DNA of 48,980 nt from Mycobacterium sp. PO1 (GCF_017312405.1 NZ_BLTG01000075.1:1-48980); one strand, 5' to 3'; counted from the stretch's first letter, positions 8,701 through 16,012 are shown. The notes: generated by a model not told the origin, from the sequence alone. Program-made: numbers and translations.

Positions 8701-8942
8701 AGTTCGTCGCCGACCAGGACCCGCTTCCCGGACAGGATGTCGGGTATCGCCAGCGCCACGTCGCGGAAGACCACGAAGCTCGCGACGAAATACACTGCGC
8801 AGACCACCGCCGCGATGCGGTGGTGCGCGCAATTGTCCGCGGTGAAACGGGATCGGTGTCGACCGGTACCGGCGGCGCCGTCATGCGCAGGCCGCGACCC
8901 GCGGGGACGGGTGTCGTCGGTCTGCTCGGCGGCGATCGTCAC
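5739..8942 (-). CDS. Large polytopic membrane protein of a polysaccharide cluster (1067 aa), GT-C-like layout
   Basis: The N-terminal half has roughly ten hydrophobic segments, including VVCAVYFVASFVVF, MVLPFAVLLVLPAIVSAAY and MIAACLVTLLNPAVHYLVL. The first loop carries the acidic VGDELVPFFNPDSQ. A soluble domain of about 450 residues follows, with aromatic stretches and beta-rich segments (VKVPVRVPETGRYRVLMRA), and a last transmembrane helix precedes RRHIRRDPDDER. Multi-pass glycosyltransferases of the GT-C type have this layout, but I cannot name a family. I choose GTG 8942: it overlaps the upstream stop as GTGA and has GGGAG nine bases before it. An ATG at 8960 is the alternative. It is the last gene of the operon with the flippase and pyruvyl-transferase genes. 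Confidence 0.8.
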   Translation of the reverse strand: MTIAAEQTDDTRPRGSRPAHDGAAGTGRHRSRFTADNCAHHRIAAVVCAVYFVASFVVFRDVALAIPDILSGKRVLVGDELVPFFNPDSQLFEQAAGEFNELTNGYEFRVRYSFLTTWLRHYMVLPFAVLLVLPAIVSAAYLTTSWFMRRSFPALPATNVYLATAAPTALIYMIMIYAKVTHFYTLVLGMCLMTISAYMMMDALLFRAKRWGRRMIAACLVTLLNPAVHYLVLFALFLGLAVMTLVIGETAKAVRSGGLSRFWAAVRVPVRTRRAQLRNFRRSAGRMAKLRAALARVNATTTMKCVWALASLGVFALVPYALFVKFVALRGVPDLSETVPGDYYFIRDASVSLVHILSWDLAGIMDKVNFGDYLAKVPRVSNIVYTILILVPVMVPAVRRTLLTGRPQRQLFGVIYVNVAFAIWATVGYGDPTWFPTFHRSVAALTRSVAEINATAGDATLGIASTVVQVLRFPHRFQLILFMLGPLLLGLAVAWALGVLGRRMSARAGPRVRGTAAIPVALTIALGVGLFTPLLSNESYRSAYTTGDFDDFFSAYPLEDLRALKEQLVELPKGKTVVLPPTETAKLVVGPDGVPHKFIDKFYIYYLDQPSFYYGLTGDKKNKFEFFLLLRALYYKQDWWVDIARDMGLEYLVLNKQIENNRGVGAEYLPDIETYLREGIESVPNHVQQLYENDSFVLYRLDDPAPPDRPVLLFDTSWNGFLNTVFDRLDLSRCYDFAYISDFEGTEDGKPVNLIAADPREAALDIWSVDHPPSFFPPTPTGNAFNSDVITSAYYLSPMFRLFLMFSFTKFNRTEMVTPGIFGTLAGSFTGLPRATEVKVPVRVPETGRYRVLMRAAATANDLDVRSKSLGLDNQLELRSPPDSLQFFGKQVVYDPNRTATPVSGLSADQLAQLIPNELIPVNLRYAYFDLGVVTAEGGAHSVVIDKLDDNPMLLEGLLMIPEQEYQQVALPPSVNVVQNVNDLDCAQRSDVRSGILESSDAVGGEVNEGPTLEQLLELLGGMDDLKTADPGGIGGRWLHLAATVLLVLAALAFIRRHIRRDPDDER

Positions 8943-10192
8943 GCGGCGGGCAACTCCCATGTTCGCGACGGGGCCGCGACCCAGGCACGCAGCGATGCGA
9001 ATGCCGACGCGGCGTCGCGCCGCTTGACAGCTGCCATGGCGGCGATTCGGTCGCGTTCAGCGCCTCCCGAATCGGCCGCGCGCAGGATCGACTCCGCGAG
9101 AGCGGCGGAGTCCAGATCGGCGGAGACGTCGAAGGACCGGCTTTCGATGCCCAGCTGGGCGACGAGCTCGCGCACCTTCACGTCGTAGGGCAGCGCGACG
9201 ACCGGACGGCCCACGACCACTGCGAGAACGATGGCGTGCAGTCGCTCGCTGACGACGACGTCGCAGTCGGCGATGAGGGAGGCCACCTCGTGATGGTCGG
9301 CGGGGGCGTGGACGTACACGCGGGCTTCCGCGCGGCCACTGACCCGCTCGAGGACCCGCTCGAGCACCTCGAGATCGGTGCCGGCCTTGAAACCGCACTG
9401 CATCGGCAGCGCGTGGAACTCGACACGACGCGCGTGGGCCACCTCATCTAGCGCGGCGACGAGTCGATCGAGGAACTCGTCCCATTCGTCGGCGGCGTCG
9501 ACGTCTTTGTTCAGATTGACGGCGATCCGGAGCGGACGGTCGGGGCCGGGCCCGGGACGATCGGCCTGTTGGCCGAGTGAGACGGCGTCGCGCGCCCACA
9601 CCGCGTCGGGCACCAGCCGCACCTTGCGCCGCGGGCAGCCGACGGACAGCGCGAATCGGTATGACCCCTCGTCCCGCACGGAAATGAGCCAGACGAGACG
9701 CAGGATGGCCTTGACCAACAACCTGCCCGGCGCGGACGCCACGGGACCGATGCCGACGTTGGCCATCATGACGGGCTTGCGGGCCAGTCTGGCCAGCAGC
9801 ACCACGGCGAGCACCATGGTCAGCGTGGCGTACCGCCATCTGCCGACCGAGCGGTACAACTCCTTGAGAATGTTCCCGCCGCCGAAGATGACGACGTCGC
9901 AGCGCCACAGGTGCGTGAGCAGTCCTCGCCGGTCCGAGGCGGTGTCGAAGACCGTGACGTCGAACCGCTGGGCAAGCTGGGCGGTGGTCGCGGCGGGCGC
10001 GTACGAGTTGACCGCGTAGGCGTTGTCGGGCCCCAGCTCGGTGAGGAACGTGTCGAGCAGAAGCTCGTCGCCGACGTTGGCCTGACCGTGGGTGCCGAGG
10101 AACAGGACCCGGCGGCCGTGGGGTTGCGGCGACACGGACGACAGGCGGGGGGACACGGTCGCCCCGCGGGCGCTGTGCGTGGTGGCGGTCAT
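8939..10192 (-). CDS. Polysaccharide pyruvyl-transferase family protein (CsaB/WcaK type)
   Basis: The 417-residue protein shows the family hallmarks in order: FLGTHGQANVGDELLLD near the N-terminus, VVIFGGGNILKE, KPVMMANVGIGPV, SVRDEGSYRFA, and near the end VSERLHAIVLAVVVGRPVVALPYDVKV. Members transfer pyruvate from phosphoenolpyruvate onto sugars as a ketal, or act as related GT-B-fold transferases. In mycobacteria pyruvylated glycolipids are known, so an envelope glycan substrate is plausible. GGAGG near 10208 gives a good ribosome site. The flippase gene stops one base upstream and the large membrane-protein gene overlaps its end by four bases, so the three are probably co-translated. Confidence 0.87.
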   Translation of the reverse strand: MTATTHSARGATVSPRLSSVSPQPHGRRVLFLGTHGQANVGDELLLDTFLTELGPDNAYAVNSYAPAATTAQLAQRFDVTVFDTASDRRGLLTHLWRCDVVIFGGGNILKELYRSVGRWRYATLTMVLAVVLLARLARKPVMMANVGIGPVASAPGRLLVKAILRLVWLISVRDEGSYRFALSVGCPRRKVRLVPDAVWARDAVSLGQQADRPGPGPDRPLRIAVNLNKDVDAADEWDEFLDRLVAALDEVAHARRVEFHALPMQCGFKAGTDLEVLERVLERVSGRAEARVYVHAPADHHEVASLIADCDVVVSERLHAIVLAVVVGRPVVALPYDVKVRELVAQLGIESRSFDVSADLDSAALAESILRAADSGGAERDRIAAMAAVKRRDAASAFASLRAWVAAPSRTWELPAA

Positions 10193-10193
10193 G

Positions 10194-11480
10194 TCATCGG
10201 CCTCCGTGCTCGTCGGATCGATTGTCGCAGAGGTGTGCGCCGCCCACGAGCAAACCGGTGACGGCCATCGCAGCGACCTGGGAGAGCGCCATCGCCATCG
10301 GTGTGGTGCCGAAGGTGATCAGCAGAAGTGTCTGCAGCGCAGCGCCCAGCAGAAGGGCAACCGGTGCCCGCCAGCGGCCGGCGGCCAGGTCGAGGCTGGC
10401 GATCAGATTGGCCACAGCGAACAGGGTGGTCGCGATGGCGTACGGAACGAGGATGTCGACCGTGTCGGTGTAAGCCTCTCCGAGCAGGAGCGGTGCGAGC
10501 GTCTCGCCGACCAGCGCGAGTCCGAGAATGCCTATCGTGCAGGTGGATACCACCATGGCGAGAGCTCGGGACGAGGCCGCCCGCCGCTCCGCGGTGTTCT
10601 CGGCGCGGGCGATGACGGGAAACGTGCTGTGCACCACGGCCCACGAGAGGAAGAACAGTCCCCTTCCGATGACGGCGGCCGCGGCGTAGCCGCCGGCGGC
10701 CTCTGGTGACATCAGGGCCTTGGCCAGCACGACGTCCCCGTTGGCGATGACGACCTGTCCGACGAGCAGGACGGTCGCTGCCACCGAGACGGCGGCGGTT
10801 GCAGGGGGCGCGGCGGATGTGGTGTCCCGTTCGCCGTGGGTCGCGGTCGCCACACGGTGGCGGACGACGAGCGCAGAGGCCACGAACGACACCGAGATCG
10901 CCACTGCCGCCCCGATCACCCCGAACCCGAGGGCGAGCATGACCAGCGCGATCCCGACTCGGGTCACCGCCTCCACGGCGTAGCTGATGGCCAGCCGGCC
11001 CAGCCGCAGATCGCCCTGCAGCGCCCCGCGCATCACCGCCTGCGCCAGGTAGACCGGGAGACCGATCCCGATCACGACGAACAGCAGCGGTGTCGAGGCG
11101 CTGAAGGTGTGCGCGAGCACCGACGAGCCCAGCACCAGCGCGGCCGCCGCAGCGCCGCCGAGTCCCCAGGCCCAGCGTGTCAGCCTGCGGCGCACCGCAA
11201 TGGCCACCGGATCGTCGATCGCCCCGCTGCGGGCCGACAGCAGCTGCAGCGTCGCCGCGGCCGCGGCCGCGATCAAGACCACGTTGACCGCGAGGTTCGC
11301 GTCACCGAACTCCGCCGGCGACAGGAACCGGGCGAGCACCAAATTGAGTGCGTAGTTGGCGGCGCTGACCCCGAGCATCGTGACGGTCAGGATCGCTGCG
11401 CCGTCGAGATGCCTGCGGGCCGCGCTCGGCGGCGTCGGTTTCACCGCGTTGGGCGGTTCGGTGGTGAGCACACGTGTCAT
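10194..11480 (-). CDS. MOP-superfamily polysaccharide/lipid-linked oligosaccharide flippase (Wzx-like)
   Basis: The 428-residue protein is almost entirely hydrophobic helices (about 12). It opens with AILTVTMLGVSAANYALNLVLARFLSPAEFGDAN, the usual start of Wzx-type exporters. It later has VYLAQAVMRGALQGDLRLG, GYAAAAVIGRGLFFLSWAV and a C-terminal block of repeated helices. Such proteins flip undecaprenyl- or lipid-linked glycans across the inner membrane. It is the first gene of the leftward operon and is divergent from the two glycosyltransferase genes, so the five genes probably build and export one glycan. I see no Wzy polymerase motif, although the 1067-residue neighbour could do an equivalent job. 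Confidence 0.87.
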   Translation of the reverse strand: MTRVLTTEPPNAVKPTPPSAARRHLDGAAILTVTMLGVSAANYALNLVLARFLSPAEFGDANLAVNVVLIAAAAAATLQLLSARSGAIDDPVAIAVRRRLTRWAWGLGGAAAAALVLGSSVLAHTFSASTPLLFVVIGIGLPVYLAQAVMRGALQGDLRLGRLAISYAVEAVTRVGIALVMLALGFGVIGAAVAISVSFVASALVVRHRVATATHGERDTTSAAPPATAAVSVAATVLLVGQVVIANGDVVLAKALMSPEAAGGYAAAAVIGRGLFFLSWAVVHSTFPVIARAENTAERRAASSRALAMVVSTCTIGILGLALVGETLAPLLLGEAYTDTVDILVPYAIATTLFAVANLIASLDLAAGRWRAPVALLLGAALQTLLLITFGTTPMAMALSQVAAMAVTGLLVGGAHLCDNRSDEHGGR

Positions 11481-11645
11481 CGTCGGCGGTGGTTCTCAAG
11501 CGGGTACGCGGTGAAGTCTCAAGAAATCGTCAAGATTGTCGAGCGTCGGTGGGATAGCTGGAAACTTGTCTATCCCTTGAGATTTCGTAGCACGTCTTCT
11601 TGAGGCGCCGTCCTTACGTTCGATCGCAGAGCGAAAGGACCCCCC
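11481..11645. promoter_or_regulatory. Divergent control region of the polysaccharide cluster
   Basis: This AT-richer spacer separates the flippase gene from the family-2 glycosyltransferase. It holds an inverted repeat GGGATAG (11551-11557) with CTATCCC (11570-11576), and scattered TCAAGA/TCTTGA half-sites. A GGAAAC box at 11560-11565 could be an extracytoplasmic-sigma type -35, but I cannot fix a matching -10. Confidence 0.4.
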
Positions 11646-12431
11646 ATGACCTACCCCGATTACGCCCACTGGCGCGACACCCGACTCGCCGGCACGCCGG
11701 ATGTGACGGTGGTGATCCCGGCCTACAACGAATGCGACCGGATCGTCCCGACCATCGGAGCCATCTCGGCGCATCTGTGTGCATCGGGGTTGTCCTGGGA
11801 GTTGGTCGTCTCCGACGACGGCAGCACCGACGGCACCGCCGACCTCGTCAGGTCGCTGCGATTGGCCAACGTCACGGTGCTCGAACCGGGGGTCAACCGC
11901 GGCAAGGGTGCAGCTGTCCGAGACGGTGTGATGGCGGCACGAGGCCGGTTCGTTCTGTTCAGTGACGCCGACATGTCCACGCCGATCGAGGAATTCGACC
12001 GCCTGCTGACCGCCGTCCGACGCGGAGTCGGTGTCGCGATCGCCTCCCGGGCAGCCGAGGGAGCCCAGGAGTGCGGTCGCGGACGCCTGCGCAGCTTCAT
12101 CAGCGCGGCGTTGCGCGGTGGCGTGCGCGCAGCCACCGGGGTGCGCGTCAAGGACACGCAGTGCGGCTTCAAGCTCTTCACCCGCGAGTCGGCCCGGATG
12201 CTGTTTGCCGCGTCGCGCGTCGACGGCTTCTCATTCGACCTGGAGGTCCTCTGGTTGGCCCAACGCTGGGGTCTGGACATCGAAGAAATCCCCGTGCAGT
12301 GGATCGAGGCCCCGGGCTCCAAAGTCAATCCCGGCCGGGAATCGCTGCGCTTCCTCCGCGACGTTGCCGCGCTGCGCTACCGCGATCTGCGCGGCCAGTA
12401 CACCTCCAGCGCGGTCGCCGCCGCCGCGTGA
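11646..12431 (+). CDS. Family-2 glycosyltransferase, dolichyl/polyprenyl-phosphate glycosyltransferase type
   Basis: The 261-residue protein has the GT2 nucleotide-sugar fold: VTVVIPAYNECDRI at about residue 20, VVSDDGSTDGTADLV, NRGKGAAVRDGVMAARG, and the metal-binding LFSDADMSTP. KDTQCGFKLFTRESA and FDLEVLWLAQRWGLDIEEIPVQW follow. These match Alg5/DPM1-like enzymes that load a sugar from a nucleotide donor onto polyprenyl phosphate at the cytoplasmic face. No C-terminal transmembrane helices are present. GAAAGGA precedes the ATG. It is the first gene of the rightward half of the cluster and could make the donor for the membrane protein encoded on the other side. Confidence 0.9.
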   Translation: MTYPDYAHWRDTRLAGTPDVTVVIPAYNECDRIVPTIGAISAHLCASGLSWELVVSDDGSTDGTADLVRSLRLANVTVLEPGVNRGKGAAVRDGVMAARGRFVLFSDADMSTPIEEFDRLLTAVRRGVGVAIASRAAEGAQECGRGRLRSFISAALRGGVRAATGVRVKDTQCGFKLFTRESARMLFAASRVDGFSFDLEVLWLAQRWGLDIEEIPVQWIEAPGSKVNPGRESLRFLRDVAALRYRDLRGQYTSSAVAAAA

Positions 12432-12472
12432 TGCGACCCGTCCACCCTTCACTGCCCGAGACGAGGAAGAAC

Positions 12473-13672
12473 ATGACAGTCACCGAACGCCTGCGGGTCG
12501 GCCTGGTCACCGCGTATCCGCCGAGTCAGACCACCCTCAACGAATACGGATACCACCTGGCCCGTCACCTGGCTGCCAAGCCGGAAGTCGACGAGCTGGT
12601 CCTGTTCCACGACGACGTGGCCGACGGTGTCGGCGATGTGCCCGACGGGGCGCGGGCGGTGCCGGCCTGGCGGTACGGCTCGCTACGAAACCCGGTGCGC
12701 ATCGCGCGTGCGGTCCGGGCGGCTGACGTCGACGTCGTTCTCGTCAACGCCCACTTCACCAGCTTCGGCGCCACCAAGGTCGCGGCGGCACTGGGACTGT
12801 TCCTGCCGGTGCTCCTTCGCGCGCTCGGGATTCCGAGCATCGTGTTGCTGCACAACCTGGTCGACACCGTCGACCTCGAAAAGGCCGGATACTCGTCGAG
12901 TCCGCTGCTGACCAGGATTCTGTCACTGGCGGGCAGCCTGGTCACCAGAATGGTGCTCGCCGCCGACAAGGTCTGCGTGACCATGCCCCAATACGTGGAC
13001 GTCTTGCGGACGAAGTACGGCGCACGGCACGTGTACCTGGCACCACACGGGAGCTTCGAGGAGCCGGACGCCGTCGAACGTGACCTCCTGGCGACGCCGT
13101 CACTGCTGGCATTCGGCAAGTGGGGGACCTACAAGAAGGTCGAGGTTCTTCTCGACGCGCACGCGCTGCTGCGTTCGCAAGGGGTGGACGTCGAGGTCGT
13201 CATCGCCGGCACCGACAGCCACAACGCGGTGGGCTACCTCGACGCGATCAAGCGCACCTACCGTGATCTGCCGGGCGTGCACTTCACCGGCTACGTCCCC
13301 GAGGAGGACGTCCCGAGCGTGTTCGGCTCGGCGACGATCGCGGTCTTCCCCTACACGAGTACGACGGGATCTTCGGGCGTCCTGCACCAGGCCGGCTCCT
13401 ACGGCTGTCCGGTGGTCCTGCCCGACATCGGCGACCTGGCCGAATGTGTGCGTGAAGAGGGCTTCGAAGCGCTCACCTTCGATCCCGGTGATGCGCACTC
13501 TCTTGCCGGGGCCGTGCGCGCGCTGCTCGTCGACGCCGACCGCAGGAACGCCATGGGGGAGGCCAACCGGGCTGCGGCATGCGGCATTCCGCTCGCCGAC
13601 GTGGCCGACTGGCACCTGGCCCATCTCCAGGAGATCCGTGTGCTGCCGCACCTCACCGGCGCCGAATCTTGA
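12473..13672 (+). CDS. Family-4 glycosyltransferase (GT-B fold)
   Basis: The 399-residue protein starts at ATG 12473 behind GAGGAAGA. It reads LRVGLVTAYPPSQTTLNEYGYHLARHL at the N-terminus, and in the C-terminal domain LLAFGKWGTYKKVEVLLDAHALL, VVIAGTDSHN, VHFTGYVPEEDVPSVFGSATIAVFPY, then SSGVLHQAGSYGCPVVLPDIGDLAE. The last segment is the E/G-x-[AS]-G-type donor-binding region of GT4 enzymes, so it transfers a nucleotide-sugar residue onto a growing glycan or lipid. The frame is open further upstream inside the GT2 gene, but that is shadow. It lies 41 bases after the GT2 gene and probably shares its transcript. Confidence 0.9.
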   Translation: MTVTERLRVGLVTAYPPSQTTLNEYGYHLARHLAAKPEVDELVLFHDDVADGVGDVPDGARAVPAWRYGSLRNPVRIARAVRAADVDVVLVNAHFTSFGATKVAAALGLFLPVLLRALGIPSIVLLHNLVDTVDLEKAGYSSSPLLTRILSLAGSLVTRMVLAADKVCVTMPQYVDVLRTKYGARHVYLAPHGSFEEPDAVERDLLATPSLLAFGKWGTYKKVEVLLDAHALLRSQGVDVEVVIAGTDSHNAVGYLDAIKRTYRDLPGVHFTGYVPEEDVPSVFGSATIAVFPYTSTTGSSGVLHQAGSYGCPVVLPDIGDLAECVREEGFEALTFDPGDAHSLAGAVRALLVDADRRNAMGEANRAAACGIPLADVADWHLAHLQEIRVLPHLTGAES

Positions 13673-13779
13673 CCCGATCCTGACAATTGCGCCCCCTCCG
13701 CCTTGCAGATGGCTCCCTAACGTCAGAAGTGGCCGGACCGCGGCCCTGAACCAACCCGACAACTCACACGAGGTGAACC

Positions 13780-14121
13780 ATGATCGCAACGACGACGGCG
13801 ATGGCCGCCGACATCCCCGTGACATCAGCGCACACCACCGCGGAGGCGATCGTCCTGCCGCGACGCTTCGACGTCCACGAGGTCACGCGCTTCGACGCGG
13901 CGGTCAACCGGGTGTCGATGCCAGGGACGCTGGTGGTGATCGACGGGTCCGCGGTGCGCTACCTGGACCGGGCGGCGATGGACGCGCTGATCCAGGCCCG
14001 GTTGCGGTGCATCGACCACGGCGGAGACCTCGCACTGTCCGATCTCAGCGTGGCCGCCCGCGTCATCCTCGAGCTGACCGGACGGTACGACGCGCTCAAC
14101 CCGCGCAGGGATGCGGCATGA
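13780..14121 (+). CDS. STAS-domain protein lacking the phospho-acceptor serine (first of two)
   Basis: The 113-residue protein has the STAS core: VLPRRFDVHEVTRFDAAV, GTLVVIDGSAVRYLDRAAMDALIQARLR, then GGDLALSDLSVAARVILELTGRYDALN. STAS proteins act as anti-anti-sigma factors by binding anti-sigma kinases, and a serine in a D-S-[SAT]-G motif is normally the phosphorylation site. Here that motif reads D-R-A-A, so the serine is replaced by arginine. Phospho-switching in the usual way is therefore not possible, and the protein may be permanently active or regulated otherwise. It overlaps the next STAS gene by four bases (ATGA). An ACGAGGTGAACC ribosome region precedes the ATG. Confidence 0.85.
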   Translation: MIATTTAMAADIPVTSAHTTAEAIVLPRRFDVHEVTRFDAAVNRVSMPGTLVVIDGSAVRYLDRAAMDALIQARLRCIDHGGDLALSDLSVAARVILELTGRYDALNPRRDAA

Positions 14122-14498
14122 GCGTCACCATCCTTCGGCCCCGGACCGAGTGCGATCCGGTCGAGGCAATGCGGCTCCGGACGAGCTTCACGACGGCTGT
14201 CGGCAACGGAGCCACCGGCGTCATCGTCGACCTCACCGGTGTGCGTGAGCTCTCGGGAGCGGGCCTGGCGGCGGTCACCCATCTGGTCACCCAAGGCGCG
14301 CGGACCGGCATCGCGGTCCGGGTGTTGTTGCCAGAGCAAGGATCCCGGGCCGCGCGCATCATCGAGCAGGCCGATCTCGCACGGTTCCTCCGCCCTGGCG
14401 GGGTGTGGAACCCGACACCAGCCGGTCGAAACCGAACAGCAGCCGGTCGCGGCGTGACGATCGCGAGCCGCCGCGCTGCGTCATTGCAGCGGTCGTGA
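14118..14498 (+). CDS. STAS-domain protein lacking the phospho-acceptor serine (second of two)
   Basis: This ATG overlaps the stop of the preceding STAS gene (ATGA), giving 126 residues. The STAS strand-helix unit reads TGVIVDLTGVRELSGAGLAAVTHLVTQ, then GIAVRVLLPEQGSRAARIIEQADLARFLRP. In the canonical L-D-S-A-G-L motif the aspartate is serine and the serine is glycine, so the usual phosphorylation site is missing, as in the first copy. The last 30 residues are basic and probably disordered. The pair, followed by a response regulator, suggests a partner-switch output for the signalling island. Confidence 0.85.
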   Translation: MSVTILRPRTECDPVEAMRLRTSFTTAVGNGATGVIVDLTGVRELSGAGLAAVTHLVTQGARTGIAVRVLLPEQGSRAARIIEQADLARFLRPGGVWNPTPAGRNRTAAGRGVTIASRRAASLQRS

Positions 14499-14521
14499 CA
14501 CCCGACAAGGAGTGACTTCCC

Positions 14522-14689
14522 ATGGACCCGGACATACTGTGCGCATTCCGCAACAACCGGCGCCTGCGCCGGTCCGCGTGGGGGTGCAAGGATCCTTTGC
14601 CGCACCGGCTGAGCGAACGACCCCCCAACGCGAGGTTTCGGCCCGCGGCCGCCGGTGATGAAGGCACACTGGGGGAGTGCGCGTGTTGA
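14522..14689 (+). CDS. Possible small protein (55 aa) between the STAS genes and the response regulator
   Basis: An ATG at 14522 is preceded by AAGGAGTGA (14507-14515), the best Shine-Dalgarno sequence in this part of the window, with six bases spacing. The frame runs 55 codons to a TGA at 14687-14689, inside the start of the response-regulator gene. The peptide begins MDPDILCAFRNNRRLRRSAW and is rich in Arg and Pro, with four cysteines. It resembles nothing I recognise. The strong ribosome site and the overlap with the next gene argue for real translation; it could also work as a leader coupling translation of the regulator. Confidence 0.4.
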   Translation: MDPDILCAFRNNRRLRRSAWGCKDPLPHRLSERPPNARFRPAAAGDEGTLGECAC

Positions 14690-15363
14690 TCGTCGATGAC
14701 TCCCCCGAGGTGGTCGAGTTGCTGCGGCCGGTGCTCATCCAGGACGGCCACGAGGTCGCTGTCGCCGACAACGGCCGCGACGGTCTCGACCTCGTCGGCA
14801 GCTTCCGACCCGAGATCATCCTGCTCGACGTGGTGCTGCCCGAGATCGACGGTCTCGAGGTGTGCAGACGTCTGCGAGGATCCTCGGACGCCCACGTCAT
14901 CATGCTCACCTCGAAAGACCACGAAGTGGACCGGGTCGTCGGGTTGTCGATCGGCGCAGACGACTACGTCACCAAGCCGTTCTACCCACGGGAGGTGTCT
15001 GCCCGGATCAGCGCAGTGGGCAGGCGGTCCCGAGCCACGACAATCGAATCGCCCTCCGAACCGCAGGAGCGGGTGTTCGGTGACCTGCGCATCGATCCGG
15101 CAGCGCGCCGGGTGTCGGTCTCCGGCCGGGAGGTGGTGCTGACGAAGAAGGAGTTCGACCTGCTCGACGCGATCACCTCCCGCCCGAAAGTCGTGCACAC
15201 CCGGGAGATGTTGCGCGACGGCATCTGGGGTCCGGACTGGTTCGGCGACGACCACGTCGTCGACGTGCACATCGGCAACCTCCGCAAGAAAATCGACAGT
15301 GCCGGCGACAAGAGCCGCATCGAAACCGTGCGGGGTGTCGGCTTCCGTCTCGCCGGCAGCTGA
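14677..15363 (+). CDS. OmpR/PhoB-family response regulator
   Basis: The receiver domain has the acidic pair in VLIVDDSPEV, the phospho-acceptor aspartate in IILLDVVLPEIDG (about residue 51), and the lysine in DDYVTKPFYP. The C-terminal winged helix reads RVSVSGREVVLTKKEFDLLDAI, and ends VVDVHIGNLRKKI and RIETVRGVGFRLAGS, all typical of OmpR-type DNA binding. Two GTG starts are possible, at 14677 and 14683; the latter has GGGGGAG five bases upstream and may be the real one. It ends seven bases from the convergent HisKA-protein gene. The adjacent hybrid kinase has an HPt domain, so it is a natural source of phosphate for this regulator. Confidence 0.93.
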   Translation: MRVLIVDDSPEVVELLRPVLIQDGHEVAVADNGRDGLDLVGSFRPEIILLDVVLPEIDGLEVCRRLRGSSDAHVIMLTSKDHEVDRVVGLSIGADDYVTKPFYPREVSARISAVGRRSRATTIESPSEPQERVFGDLRIDPAARRVSVSGREVVLTKKEFDLLDAITSRPKVVHTREMLRDGIWGPDWFGDDHVVDVHIGNLRKKIDSAGDKSRIETVRGVGFRLAGS

Positions 15364-15370
15364 CTTTCCG

Positions 15371-16012
15371 TCACCGTAGTTCGAGGCCGGCCGGTCCGAC
15401 GGCGAGATGCACGTCGATGACCGGGTCGTCTCCGTTCAGCCGCTCACGGATCAGAAGGAGAACCTGGCGATCGAACTCGTCTGGGCTGCCGGGGTACACC
15501 TGCCCGGGTGGGGCGTCGCTGTGCAGGATCAACAACTTGCCCGACCGCGCCGCCAGCTGATGCCAGCCACCCTCGCACGCCGCCACGAGATCGGCCAGCG
15601 GTACGCGCTCTCGCGCCCCGTCGGTTCCGGCGGCGGCTGCGGCGACATCGAGGGCCCCGCGCATCTGCGCGAGGAGGTTTCGCAGTTCGGCGAGCTGCTG
15701 CGCACTCAGAGATGTTTCCTCGGAAAGTGATTCGGCCATGAAGAAGAGCGCTGTCAGCGGTGTGCGCAGATCATGGGTCAGTGCGGCCAGGCGCCGCTCG
15801 CTGTCAGTCACCGCCTCGGATGCCGCTCGGCGCGCCGCCTCCAACTCCGAGGTCCGCAGGGCGAGCTTCTCTTCCAGCTGCTGGCGCAGCTCCCAGCGCT
15901 CAGACGCGACTCGCTCGGCGATCGCCTCGGCCTGATGTCGGGCCGACTTCTCGCGGGCCAGCCGGCGCTCGAGGCGCGCGACGGTCGCGGCGTGATCCTC
16001 GGGTTCGCTCAA
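15371..16012 (-). CDS. Truncated histidine-kinase-like protein: coiled coil plus HisKA, no functional ATPase domain
   Basis: The 213-residue protein starts with a TTG overlapping the H-NOX stop by four bases (TTGA). Residues 8-75 form a charged coiled coil (ARLERRLAREKSARHQAEA). The HisKA helix follows with the acceptor histidine at about residue 80 in LAALTHDLRTPLTAL. The chain then enters what would be the ATPase domain but ends after VIDVHLAVGPAGLELR. The N-box asparagine is absent and no G1, F or G2 box is encoded. It therefore probably cannot autophosphorylate; it may be a phosphotransfer or scaffold protein, comparable in concept to Spo0B. No frameshift that would restore an ATPase is visible downstream, because the convergent gene starts at once. 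Confidence 0.85.
   Translation of the reverse strand: MSEPEDHAATVARLERRLAREKSARHQAEAIAERVASERWELRQQLEEKLALRTSELEAARRAASEAVTDSERRLAALTHDLRTPLTALFFMAESLSEETSLSAQQLAELRNLLAQMRGALDVAAAAAGTDGARERVPLADLVAACEGGWHQLAARSGKLLILHSDAPPGQVYPGSPDEFDRQVLLLIRERLNGDDPVIDVHLAVGPAGLELR

Noticed and set aside
7518..9188. A 556-codon frame antisense to the large membrane protein
   Set aside because: Composition is that of a shadow frame and it crosses two genes.
12071..12472. Extension of the GT4 frame upstream into the GT2 gene
   Set aside because: A good ribosome site and homology place the start at 12473.
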